A program made the translations under genes and the position numbers. Below, one piece after another: positions 9,774 through 18,751 of a DNA stretch of 64,000 nucleotides (the stretch's first letter is position 1; the number at the start of each line of letters is the position of its first letter). The notes under the pieces are model-generated. The model ran no database searches. It had not been told where the DNA came from and saw only the letters and a program-made list of their open reading frames with translations. The DNA comes from Flavobacteriaceae bacterium CP2B (GTDB taxonomy: Bacteria > Bacteroidota > Bacteroidia > Flavobacteriales > Flavobacteriaceae), in NCBI GenBank assembly GCA_001683825.1, contig LXTR01000086.1, positions 30,938 through 94,937 of the forward strand, given 5' to 3'.

Positions 9774-11522
9774 ATGAAAAAATCAACTATAGGTTATATT
9801 GCCCTGGGCCTGCTCGCAGGATTGATCCTGGGCTATTTCATGTCGCGCCCCGGCCACGAGGCCGGGGCGGTACACGACCACTCCATGGAGATGGTGGGCG
9901 AAACCCTATGGACCTGTTCCATGCACCCCCAGGTCATGCAACCCGAGCCCGGGAGCTGCCCCATCTGCGGGATGGATCTCATTCCTGCCGAAGGGGACGA
10001 AATGGCCATGGGGGAGGCGCAGTTTTCCCTGACAGAAAACGCCCTTGCCCTTGCCGATGTACGTACCATGACGGTGGGGGAAAGCGCGTTCAAAGCGCAG
10101 GGGCTGCTGTTAAGTGGTAAAATACGGGAAAACGAACGTGCCAACGCCGTCCAGGCGAGCTACTTTGACGGGCGCATAGAAAACCTTTACATCAATACTA
10201 CCGGCGAAACAATCCGCCAGGGTCAACGCCTGGCAACCCTGTATTCGCCCCAGTTGGTGGCGGCACAACAGGAACTGTTAAGTGCGGCGGAATTGAAAAA
10301 GAGCCAGCCTGCCCTGTATGAAGCCGTGCGCAACAAACTAAAATCCTGGAAACTGACGGAACGCCAGATTGGCGAAATCGAGTCCTCTGGGAAGGTGCAG
10401 GAATATTTCCCGGTCTTTGCCACGGTATCGGGTACGGTCACCGAAAAAATGGTACGGGAAGGAGACTATGTTAAACAGGGCCAGCCCCTCTTCAGGATTA
10501 CCAATTTAAGTACGGTATGGGCAGTTTTTGATGCCTATGAGAACCAACTCCGACAGTTGGAGGAAGGGCAGGAAATCCTGATCACCTCCAACGCCTACCC
10601 CAATGACCGGGTTAAAGGAACCGTCGCGTTTATAGACCCTATGCTGGATACTGACAGCAGGACCGTGGAGGTACGGGCCGTACTGCAAAACAAACAGGGC
10701 CTCCTCAAGCCGGGCATGTTTGTAAAGGGCAGCATCGCGTCTCCGTCGGCTACGCAGGAAGGGGGAGGGATCACCCTGCCCGCGAGTGCGGTGCTATGGA
10801 CGGGGGAACGCTCGGTGGTCTACGTGAAACCCCTCCCTTCACAGCCCGTTTTTGAAATGCGGGAAGTAGTGCTGGGAGCGACATTCGGGGACGGTGAAGT
10901 GCAGGTGACCGATGGCCTCCTGCCCGGGGAGGAAGTGGTTATCAATGGCACCTTTACGGTGGATGCCGCGGCCCAGCTTAAAGGGAAAAAATCCATGATG
11001 AACCTGCAGGGGAAAGCCACCATGACGGGTCATGAAGCACATGGCGCCATGGCTGGAACGGGCCCCGGCGACCAGGTGGCCGGATGGCCGGAAGAGGTAC
11101 TTGCCGGCTTTCGAAAAGGCCTGGATCCGTATTTCCTGCTCAAAGACGCGCTGGTGGCAGATGATTTGAAAAAGGGCCAACAGTATGCCATGCGTACCCT
11201 TGAGGCGTTCCGGCACCTGGATGAGAGCAGCCTTGACAACAGGATTCGTGACCTTCTGGCACAAAGCCGCAAACAACTTGACGCGATCGCCCGGGCCGAA
11301 ACCCTGGAGGAGTTGCGCACGCATTTTGTAGCCCTCAACGAGCACCTGCCGGAACTTGCCAAACGGCTCAGGCCCGGGGGCAAGACCATGTATATACAGC
11401 AGTGCCCCATGGCCGATAACAACCAGGGGGCGTATTGGCTTAGCCTGGACAGGGAGATCAGGAACCCGTATTATGGCGATGCCATGCTCACCTGTGGCAG
11501 TATCACAGATTCCATCAATTAA
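9774..11522 (+). CDS. cusB: CusB-type RND periplasmic adaptor with HMBD and DUF3347 modules
   Basis: A 582-residue membrane-fusion protein linking the RND pump to the TolC channel. It has an N-terminal anchor (about 5-23) and a heavy-metal-binding module TCSMHPQ..GSCPICGMDL (about 46-68). Barrel-sandwich and beta-barrel adaptor domains follow (about 110-420, with YVKQGQPLFRITNLSTVWAV). The C-terminal extension (about 440-575) contains YIQQCPMA..GAYWLS, typical of DUF3347. ATG 9774 is preferred over 9756 because the hydrophobic anchor begins there. It is separated from cusA and the channel gene by copA and the PepSY gene, an unusual order. Confidence 0.9.
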   Translation: MKKSTIGYIALGLLAGLILGYFMSRPGHEAGAVHDHSMEMVGETLWTCSMHPQVMQPEPGSCPICGMDLIPAEGDEMAMGEAQFSLTENALALADVRTMTVGESAFKAQGLLLSGKIRENERANAVQASYFDGRIENLYINTTGETIRQGQRLATLYSPQLVAAQQELLSAAELKKSQPALYEAVRNKLKSWKLTERQIGEIESSGKVQEYFPVFATVSGTVTEKMVREGDYVKQGQPLFRITNLSTVWAVFDAYENQLRQLEEGQEILITSNAYPNDRVKGTVAFIDPMLDTDSRTVEVRAVLQNKQGLLKPGMFVKGSIASPSATQEGGGITLPASAVLWTGERSVVYVKPLPSQPVFEMREVVLGATFGDGEVQVTDGLLPGEEVVINGTFTVDAAAQLKGKKSMMNLQGKATMTGHEAHGAMAGTGPGDQVAGWPEEVLAGFRKGLDPYFLLKDALVADDLKKGQQYAMRTLEAFRHLDESSLDNRIRDLLAQSRKQLDAIARAETLEELRTHFVALNEHLPELAKRLRPGGKTMYIQQCPMADNNQGAYWLSLDREIRNPYYGDAMLTCGSITDSIN

Positions 11523-11528
11523 ATTGCT

Positions 11529-12674
11529 TTGTTGCCCGAGAAGGACCGTTTGTGGGAAATAGCGACCCTCTTCCTTAAATTGGGGGTGATAGCCTTTGGC
11601 GGGCCTGCGGCCCATATTGCCATGATGGAAGAGGAGGTGGTATCCAAACGCCGATGGATGAGCCGGCAACACTTCCTGGACCTCGTCGGGGCCACCAACC
11701 TGATCCCCGGCCCCAATTCCACCGAAATGACGATGCATTGCGGGCACGAACGCGCCGGATGGAAAGGCCTGTTTGTAGCCGGGCTCTGCTTTATTTTTCC
11801 TGCGGTGGTACTCACCGGGCTTCTGGCATATTTCTATGTGGAATACGGGACGGTCCCGCAGGTAGAACCCTTTCTGTATGGCATTAAACCGGCGGTGCTG
11901 GCGGTGATCCTCTCTGCCATTTACAAATTGGGGAGAAAGGCGCTGAAGAACTGGCAACTGGCCATCATAGGGGTCCTGGTGATCACGGCCTCCCTGCTGG
12001 GAATGAATGAAATCACAGCCATCCTTCTGGCGGGCCTTGCCGGGATGCTATGGCTGGGGTTACCCAGGGCCTTCCACGGCAACAGGGCCAACAGCCCTGG
12101 CCTTATCCCATGGCTGCTAACGGGGGCGGGTAAAGCACTGGCGGCCGGCGTCACCAACTCCAAACTCTTCCTGGTCTTCCTGAAGGTGGGGGCCGTCCTC
12201 TTTGGCAGTGGCTATGTGCTGGTGGCCTATCTGGATGCAGAATTGGTCGAAAAACTGGGGTGGCTTACCCGGGCCGAATTACTCGATGCCATTGCCATAG
12301 GGCAGTTCACCCCCGGTCCGGTTTTGTCTACAGCCACGTTTATCGGGTACCAGATCAATGGGGTGCAGGGGGCTGTTGTGGCAACCCTGGGGATCTTCCT
12401 TCCCTCCTTTTTCTTTGTACTCCTGTTAAACCCTTTGGTCCCCAGACTCCGAAAATCGGCTTTAGCGGCGGGCTTTCTGGATGCCGTAAACATCGCGGCC
12501 GTGGGCGTCATGCTGGCCGTGACCTTTCGCCTGGGCGAAGCCATCCTGGTGGATTGGAAAGCCTGGCTGATCGCACTGCTGGGGATGGGGTATGTTTTGG
12601 GCTTGAAAAAGGCAAATTCCCTGGTGCTTGTGGCAGGTGGAGCCTTGCTGGGATTCCTGCTATGGCAGTTATGA
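11529..12674 (+). CDS. chrA: ChrA-type chromate/anion transporter
   Basis: A 381-residue two-domain CHR permease. Each half carries a related signature: FGGPAAHIAMMEEE near residue 20 and GSGYVLVAYLDAELV near 220, with GQFTPGPVLSTATFIGY in the second. About ten membrane segments are visible. ChrA proteins export chromate, although many homologues in metal clusters have no tested substrate. No ATG precedes the conserved N-terminus. The frame is closed by the cusB stop at 11520-11522, so translation probably begins at TTG 11529 or TTG 11532, coupled to cusB. Confidence 0.85.
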   Translation: MLPEKDRLWEIATLFLKLGVIAFGGPAAHIAMMEEEVVSKRRWMSRQHFLDLVGATNLIPGPNSTEMTMHCGHERAGWKGLFVAGLCFIFPAVVLTGLLAYFYVEYGTVPQVEPFLYGIKPAVLAVILSAIYKLGRKALKNWQLAIIGVLVITASLLGMNEITAILLAGLAGMLWLGLPRAFHGNRANSPGLIPWLLTGAGKALAAGVTNSKLFLVFLKVGAVLFGSGYVLVAYLDAELVEKLGWLTRAELLDAIAIGQFTPGPVLSTATFIGYQINGVQGAVVATLGIFLPSFFFVLLLNPLVPRLRKSALAAGFLDAVNIAAVGVMLAVTFRLGEAILVDWKAWLIALLGMGYVLGLKKANSLVLVAGGALLGFLLWQL

Positions 12675-12724
12675 GAACCTCACCTATTTCGTATCTTGCG
12701 CCACATCTCCCGATTCCCAGGAAT

Positions 12725-15484
12725 ATGCAAGGAAAACAGCTTCTTTTTAGTGTCGTTTGGTTATGCCTGGGCGTTATGGCCGAAGCACAGCAACTGGTAC
12801 CTCCTATAGACCACTTTAAGGCCTTTCAATATAATGCGGGCAGCAAGAACTGGGGTTTGGCGGTCAATGAAAGGGGGGAGCTGTATGTTGCGAATAACAG
12901 TGGTCTGCTGCACTTTAATGGGCAGTCCTGGAGTCTTTATAAGCTTCCAAACACCACGGTAATCCGATCCGTTGCCTGCATAGGAAACCGTATATACACG
13001 GGCTCCTATGAAGAATTTGGGTACTGGCAGCACAACGCCTTGGGGCAATTAGACTACACCTCCCTAACCCATCTCATAGAGGGGCATGCCTTTACCAGCG
13101 AAGAGTTCTGGGAGATTATCCCCCATGGAGAAACGGTTGTTTTCCGGTCCTTTTCGGCCATCTATGTGTATGGCAATGATCAGATACGTGTGATAGACCC
13201 GGACGAGGTGGTTTCGGACATCATAGAATACGAAGGCAAACTGATAGTTTCATTGGGATTTTCAGGTTTATATGAATTGGATAAAGATCAATTGATTCCG
13301 CTTGAAGGGGAAGATCTGCTGGAGGGTAAGACCATTACCGACATGGTGGTTATAGAAGAGGGTCTGCTGGTAGGTACGAAACTGAATGGATGTTTTCTAT
13401 ATAAGGGAAGTACTACGACGGGTTGGGCCGAAGAAATGATACCGGAACTTCGCCAGCATCAATTGAACAAAATATACTATCTGGATAATGGGAAGCTGGT
13501 GTTTGGAACCATAAAAAACGGGGTGTATATTTTTGATCCGGAAACGCGTAGCACAGAAGTACTGAATAGGGGGGTGGGCCTTCAGAATAATACGGTTTTG
13601 GCGTTGTTGCAATACCGGGATCAGTTGTGGATCGCTCAGGATAATGGTTTGGATAGGGTACAATTTAATAATCCGTATACCTATTTTACAGATACGACAG
13701 GGGCTGTAGGGACCGTATACGACCTGGCATTTCATAAGGGAACCCTGTATATGGGAACAAACACGGGGGTATTTTATTTCGACAATGGGGAATTGCGGTT
13801 TGTTGAAGGCACTCAGGGGCATGTTTGGGACCTGGCGCTGATAGACGGGGACCTGTTTTGCGGGCATAACACCGGCACATTTTTGTTGGAGCAAGGCGAA
13901 TTACATAAACTTTCAGAGATATCCGGGGGTTATAACCTGGTCAAAATACCCGATACAGACGCTGCCTATCTTCAGGGCACCTATGTAGGCCTGGCAAAAT
14001 ATCATAGGGATGTGCAGGGGAAATGGCAGGTCGATCCGGTATCTGGGATTAACTTTCCCGTAAAGCACCTCTGTTTCGAAGACGCGTCTACCCTGTGGGC
14101 GGCCCATGCCTATAAGGGTCTTTATCGCCTAAGCTTAAATAAAGACTACACACGGGTCGCGGAGATAAAAGAATTTGGAAACGAATCCTTGCCGGGGATA
14201 TACAATGTGAAGGTCTATAATGTTAAAAACCAGATCGTCATTAGGAGTAATGGCCTCTGGTTCAAATATGACCCCATTCTTGGAAATATTGTCCCTTTTG
14301 AACAATTTAATGCTTTTGGTCAAATGGACTTAATCCACTTTGGGGAGGGTTATTTTTGGTTCAGTGCTCAGGGGTTTACCAAGGAGATCTATTATACAGA
14401 CCTTAGGGATGACTTGTATATCCTGGGAGAAGGTCCCTTGCGAGAACGCCTTGAAACAGATTCGGAGAATCTCGTCAGGAGGAATGATTCTATTTATTTT
14501 CTTACCCTCAATGATGGTTTCGCCAGGGTTAATCTGGCGAAGTTTAAAAGTACTGCTGGCAAATTTAATTTACCTGCTCCTTTCCTGGCAGAGGTTTCGG
14601 ATCAGGATGGAAATCTTGTACTCCAAACCGATGAATACACTTTTTCCTTCAAGAGCTCCAGGGAAGTAGCCTTCCAGATAGCTTGTCCGAAATTGCCGAA
14701 CCCCCGGTTTCGCTATGAGTTAAAGGGTCCTGTGCAACAACAGGAGGTTAGCGAATCTGGCGATCTGATATTTCAGAACCTCCCTTTTGGCAATTACCAT
14801 TTAAAAGTCAATACTGTGAGTATTGATGGGTCTCGTTCTTCTCCCCTTTCCGTTGTATTCACCATTGCCCCTCCCTGGTATTGGTCCGTGCGGAGCCGTA
14901 TCGTTTATATCGGGTTATTGATCGGCTTGGTTTTGGCAGTACGATGGTATAACCGTTTAAAACTCGAGCGCAAACACCAACTGTTAAAGGAAGAAATGCA
15001 CCTGGAGCAGGAGCGCAGGCTGGCCCAGATTGAAAAGGACAAGTTAGCGAGGGAAGTCCGGTCCAAACAAAAAGAACTTGCCAGTACGACAATGAACGTC
15101 GCCAAGAAAAACCAGTTGATTCTTGAGTTGAAGAATTTGTTGTTTATGAATAAGGACAAGTTTGCGAATCAGCAACGCTACAGGAGTTTTATGAAGAAAC
15201 TGACCCATGCGATAAATAGCGATGAGGATTGGAAACGATTTGAAGTAAACTTTAAGGAACTGCATGAAGACTTTTTCGAAACATTACTGGTCCGGTATCC
15301 CGCGCTGACCCCCAAGGATTTAAAATTATGTGCGTATCTTAAAATGAACCTAACTTCCAAGGAAATTGCCCCCTTGATGGGTATAACCACTCGGGGGGTC
15401 GAAATTCACCGTTACCGTTTGCGCAAAAAACTGGACCTGGAAGGTCATGTAAATATCTCCAACTTCCTTATCACTCTGAAATAA
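12725..15484 (+). CDS. Membrane-spanning Y_Y_Y / LuxR-type sensor-regulator of the glycan locus
   Basis: A 919-residue protein with a signal-like start (about 4-22, ending AEA). A long periplasmic beta-propeller region follows, with repeated GELYVANNSGLLHFNG and KGTLYMGTNTGVFYFDNGE-type blades and a Y_Y_Y-like Ig module (about 635-715). One membrane helix lies at about 725-743, a charged coiled coil at about 750-800, and a LuxR-type HTH near 860-915 (LTSKEIAPLMGITTRGVEIH). It resembles half of a hybrid two-component regulator but has no kinase, so a ligand signal would pass directly to DNA. It lies directly upstream of susC. The gene looks more AT-rich than the island before it. ATG 12725 is chosen because the signal segment begins there. 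Confidence 0.85.
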   Translation: MQGKQLLFSVVWLCLGVMAEAQQLVPPIDHFKAFQYNAGSKNWGLAVNERGELYVANNSGLLHFNGQSWSLYKLPNTTVIRSVACIGNRIYTGSYEEFGYWQHNALGQLDYTSLTHLIEGHAFTSEEFWEIIPHGETVVFRSFSAIYVYGNDQIRVIDPDEVVSDIIEYEGKLIVSLGFSGLYELDKDQLIPLEGEDLLEGKTITDMVVIEEGLLVGTKLNGCFLYKGSTTTGWAEEMIPELRQHQLNKIYYLDNGKLVFGTIKNGVYIFDPETRSTEVLNRGVGLQNNTVLALLQYRDQLWIAQDNGLDRVQFNNPYTYFTDTTGAVGTVYDLAFHKGTLYMGTNTGVFYFDNGELRFVEGTQGHVWDLALIDGDLFCGHNTGTFLLEQGELHKLSEISGGYNLVKIPDTDAAYLQGTYVGLAKYHRDVQGKWQVDPVSGINFPVKHLCFEDASTLWAAHAYKGLYRLSLNKDYTRVAEIKEFGNESLPGIYNVKVYNVKNQIVIRSNGLWFKYDPILGNIVPFEQFNAFGQMDLIHFGEGYFWFSAQGFTKEIYYTDLRDDLYILGEGPLRERLETDSENLVRRNDSIYFLTLNDGFARVNLAKFKSTAGKFNLPAPFLAEVSDQDGNLVLQTDEYTFSFKSSREVAFQIACPKLPNPRFRYELKGPVQQQEVSESGDLIFQNLPFGNYHLKVNTVSIDGSRSSPLSVVFTIAPPWYWSVRSRIVYIGLLIGLVLAVRWYNRLKLERKHQLLKEEMHLEQERRLAQIEKDKLAREVRSKQKELASTTMNVAKKNQLILELKNLLFMNKDKFANQQRYRSFMKKLTHAINSDEDWKRFEVNFKELHEDFFETLLVRYPALTPKDLKLCAYLKMNLTSKEIAPLMGITTRGVEIHRYRLRKKLDLEGHVNISNFLITLK

Positions 15485-15549
15485 GCGTTTATGGGGGAGT
15501 CCCTTGAATCGAAGACCACCCTTTTTTTATACATCACCACTACATCACT

Positions 15550-15598
15550 ATGTTAAAAACTAACATCCAGATACTATTGGGTATACTGCAAAATAGTA
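15550..15598. promoter_or_regulatory. Two inverted repeats in the regulator-susC gap (possible operators)
   Basis: In the 233-base gap before susC there are two adjacent perfect inverted repeats. The first is ATGTTA-5 nt-TAACAT (15550-15566); the second is TACTATT-13 nt-AATAGTA (15572-15598). Neither is followed by a T-tract, so they look more like protein-binding sites than terminators. The neighbouring LuxR-type protein is the natural candidate to bind them. This is inference from position. Confidence 0.4.
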
Positions 15599-15717
15599 GA
15601 AAGCAGGGTGTTTCCGGGCCGGTATCGGCTGATGTAATTTTTATGTAGCTCACCTAAAAGCCCCGGCCTGATCATTTTAATAATTTAGCAAGAATCTAAC
15701 TGAATTATTGAGTGATT

Positions 15718-18700
15718 ATGAATTTACGAAAGCTTTTTTTGCTAATCTTCCTGGTGGCCGTTAGTTCTCCAATTTTGGCGCAACAAACGACAACGGTGGT
15801 CGGGACGGTCACAGACGGGGCCGGGTTGCCGCTTCCCGGGGCCAGTATCGTGCTTAAGGGAACCCTCACAGGAACCCAAACAGACTTCGATGGCAACTTT
15901 TCTCTGGCAAATGTCCCATCCGGTGGTACCCTCGTGGTAAGCTATATTGGCTTTACCACCATTGAGATTGAGGTTGAAGGTCAGACGTCGTTGAATATTG
16001 AGCTGGCAGAAGATGCCCAGGCATTGGACGAGGTCGTGGTGGTAGGTTATGGGCAATTAAAGGTGAAAGACCTGACTTCGGCCATAACAACGGTAGATTC
16101 CGAGGTGCTGGAAGTAGCCCCCGTAGGACAGGCAATGCAGGCATTGCAAGGACGGGTGGCAGGATTGCAAATCGTGAATAATGGGGGGCCTGGACAATCG
16201 CCAACAGTTAGGGTGAGGGGGATTGGGTCCTACAATACCGATGCATCGGGCCCGCTGTATGTGGTAGATGGCGCCTTCTTTAACGAGATAGACTTTTTGA
16301 ACCCGGCGGATATCAACTCTATTTCCGTTCTTAAAGATGCCTCTGCTGCGGCCATCTATGGTGTCCGTGCAGCCAATGGGGTGGTCCTGATCGAAACTAA
16401 ATCAGGCACCTATAACCAGAAGTCGCAAATTACCTATGACGGATATACCGGTTACCAGGTACCACAGAATGTACTTAAAATGGCCAATGCCGAACAGTTT
16501 ACTACCCTGGCCCTGGAATCCGGATCGGCTCCGGATGCCCAGTTTATTCTCAATGCCATGCAACGATATGGGAGGAGCAGGATCAACCCAAATGTGCCAG
16601 CGGTAAATACAGATTGGTACGATGAGATCATGAAATTGGCTTTGATACAAAACCATAGCCTGAATATGACCGGTGGCAGTGAGAACGCCACTTACGCCAT
16701 AGGCGCCAACTATTTTGAACAAGGAGGGCTCCTTAAAATGAAAAATGATTATGAGCGGTTTAATCTAAGGAGCAAAATTGACTTTAAGGTGAATGACTGG
16801 CTAAAGGTGGGGGGCAACATGGTCTTGAGTAACGCTACCCGCTACGACGCCGAGGATTCAGCATGGCGGCTGGCGTATTTTGCGGTACCCATTCTTCCAG
16901 TATTGGACCCATTGCTGTTAAATGACCCGGGGATTTTCCCGACCAACTACGCCAATGCACAGGATTTGGGGTATAGGGGGGGACAGAACCCGTTTCCGAC
17001 CCTGGACTTTAGCGAGAACCGTGAAAAAACACGAAACGTGCTGGCTAATTTCTACGCTGAGGCCTATATTATTCCGGATAAATTAACCTTTAAAACAGCA
17101 TACAACCACAACTTTGAAAACACCAACCGCAGGGAAGTCCGCCTGCCCTACTTCATCGGCAATAACTTTCAAAGGGTAGATGCATCGCTGCTCAAAAGGA
17201 CCATCACCACTTCTAATCAGATTTGGGACAATACGCTAACATACAATGATACTTTTGGCAAACACGACCTCACGCTTTTGGGGGGTATTTCCTTCAGGGA
17301 TGAAGCCCTGGATTTACTCCAGGCACAGGGCCTGAACTTTCCTTTGACAGGGGAAGAAGCCTATTTTATTGACCAGGCGCAAACCATCGTTGAAGAAAAC
17401 ACCTTTGACGGGGGTGCGCGGGAGTTTGGCCTGTCATACTTTACCAGGCTTTCCTATAACTATGATGACCGCTATTTGCTCTATGGGACGTTTAGAGCCG
17501 ACGGAACCAATAAATACCAGGAAAAGTGGGGATATTTCCCCACCATTGGCGCGGGCTGGGTGGTAACAGGGGAATCCTTTATGGAAAACAACGGCATTTT
17601 TGATTTCCTCAAACTTCGGGGCAGCTGGGGCAAGCTGGGGAATGACAGGGTGCCCTCCAGTGAGGGGTCTATTACCTCCAACGTGGTTACCACGGCTTTG
17701 GGAGATATTTTATTTAGCGGGTTGAGTACCAGTAGTGATTTCACAGCCCTGAAATGGGAAGTTACCGAAGAGATGAACGCGGGGGTGTCTATGCGTTTGT
17801 TCAACAACAACCTTTCCCTGGAAGCCGATTATTATATAAGGGATACCAAAGATGCCGTCATCCCGGTTGAACGCCCGCTCATACCCGGTGCCACCAGGAA
17901 AAACATCGGGGAGATCAGGAATTCCGGATTTGAATTGGCGTTGAACTGGAGCAAGCAGGTATCCAAGGATTTTAGCTATAATGTAGGCGGAAATATCGGC
18001 ACGCTAAACAATGAAGTCCTGGATCTTGGCGGGCAACCCTTTCTCGATGCCGGCACCGCAGAATTCAGGCAGCGGTCCATCGTGGGAGAATCAATCTTTG
18101 CTTTCTATGGGCGCGAGGTTATCGGGGTGTATCAAAATGACGCCCAGATACAGGCCGATCCGGTGGCCGTCGCTAACGGACTGGAACCGGGAGATTTTAT
18201 TTATAAGGATATCAATGGCGATGGAGATATCACCGATGACGACAGGACGGTCTTGGGGTCCTTCCTGCCTTCTTATACCTTTGGGATCAACCTCGGGTTT
18301 AATTACAAGGCCTGGGACTTTTCGACAAGCGCCACCGGTCAGGGAGGCAACTCCATTTTGAACCGCAAACGGGGGGAGGTTATTTTTACGAACGACACCA
18401 ATTGGGACCGGGATTTTGCGGTAAATCGCTGGCATGGTGAAGGTACCACCAACAGCTACCCCTCCTCTGCCGGGATCAGGAAATCATGGAACCAGAAACT
18501 GAATTCCTGGTTTATTGAGGATGGTGACTTCTTCAGGATCCAGAATATTACCCTGGGATATACGATCAACAAAGACGGTGCTATAAAAAAGCTGCCGGTG
18601 ATAAGGGTCTATGCGACTGCGGAGAAGCCTTTATCCCTGTTTGATTATAATGGATTCAGCCCGGAGGTAGGCAACGGGGTGGACAACCAGACCTACCCAA

Positions 18701-18741
18701 TACCCGCCGTCTATACCCTTGGAGTTAATGTGAAAATTTAA
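15718..18741 (+). CDS. susC: SusC/RagA-family TonB-linked outer-membrane transporter
   Basis: A 1007-residue TonB-dependent receptor that imports oligosaccharides together with its SusD partner. It has a signal peptide (1-21, ending ILAQ) and a carboxypeptidase-D regulatory-like domain (about 25-105; VVGTVTDGAGLPLPGASIVLKG). The TonB-box-like EVVVVGYG follows (about 109-116), then the plug domain with RVRGIGSYN and YVVDGAFF, then a long beta-barrel ending in the hydrophobic YTLGVNVKI. ATG 15718 is taken rather than GTG 15712. susD follows 10 bases later. Confidence 0.95.
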   Translation: MNLRKLFLLIFLVAVSSPILAQQTTTVVGTVTDGAGLPLPGASIVLKGTLTGTQTDFDGNFSLANVPSGGTLVVSYIGFTTIEIEVEGQTSLNIELAEDAQALDEVVVVGYGQLKVKDLTSAITTVDSEVLEVAPVGQAMQALQGRVAGLQIVNNGGPGQSPTVRVRGIGSYNTDASGPLYVVDGAFFNEIDFLNPADINSISVLKDASAAAIYGVRAANGVVLIETKSGTYNQKSQITYDGYTGYQVPQNVLKMANAEQFTTLALESGSAPDAQFILNAMQRYGRSRINPNVPAVNTDWYDEIMKLALIQNHSLNMTGGSENATYAIGANYFEQGGLLKMKNDYERFNLRSKIDFKVNDWLKVGGNMVLSNATRYDAEDSAWRLAYFAVPILPVLDPLLLNDPGIFPTNYANAQDLGYRGGQNPFPTLDFSENREKTRNVLANFYAEAYIIPDKLTFKTAYNHNFENTNRREVRLPYFIGNNFQRVDASLLKRTITTSNQIWDNTLTYNDTFGKHDLTLLGGISFRDEALDLLQAQGLNFPLTGEEAYFIDQAQTIVEENTFDGGAREFGLSYFTRLSYNYDDRYLLYGTFRADGTNKYQEKWGYFPTIGAGWVVTGESFMENNGIFDFLKLRGSWGKLGNDRVPSSEGSITSNVVTTALGDILFSGLSTSSDFTALKWEVTEEMNAGVSMRLFNNNLSLEADYYIRDTKDAVIPVERPLIPGATRKNIGEIRNSGFELALNWSKQVSKDFSYNVGGNIGTLNNEVLDLGGQPFLDAGTAEFRQRSIVGESIFAFYGREVIGVYQNDAQIQADPVAVANGLEPGDFIYKDINGDGDITDDDRTVLGSFLPSYTFGINLGFNYKAWDFSTSATGQGGNSILNRKRGEVIFTNDTNWDRDFAVNRWHGEGTTNSYPSSAGIRKSWNQKLNSWFIEDGDFFRIQNITLGYTINKDGAIKKLPVIRVYATAEKPLSLFDYNGFSPEVGNGVDNQTYPIPAVYTLGVNVKI

Positions 18742-18751
18742 AAAAGATACT

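Noticed and set aside
10839..11957. Reverse-strand open frame of 372 codons
   Set aside because: It is antisense to cusB and chrA, both with clear family motifs; the translation is a Pro/Gly/His-rich shadow.
9774..12674. CusB-ChrA fusion protein
   Set aside because: The frames are the same but an intact TAA separates them, and each half is a complete family member; treated as two coupled genes.
1..12674. Mobile element carrying the copper genes
   Set aside because: No transposase, integrase, direct repeats or tRNA was found at the edges visible in this window; the left border lies outside it.
12260..12724. Longer N-terminus for the Y_Y_Y/LuxR regulator
   Set aside because: The extension overlaps the end of chrA in another frame and lacks a signal; ATG 12725 is followed by a clean signal segment.
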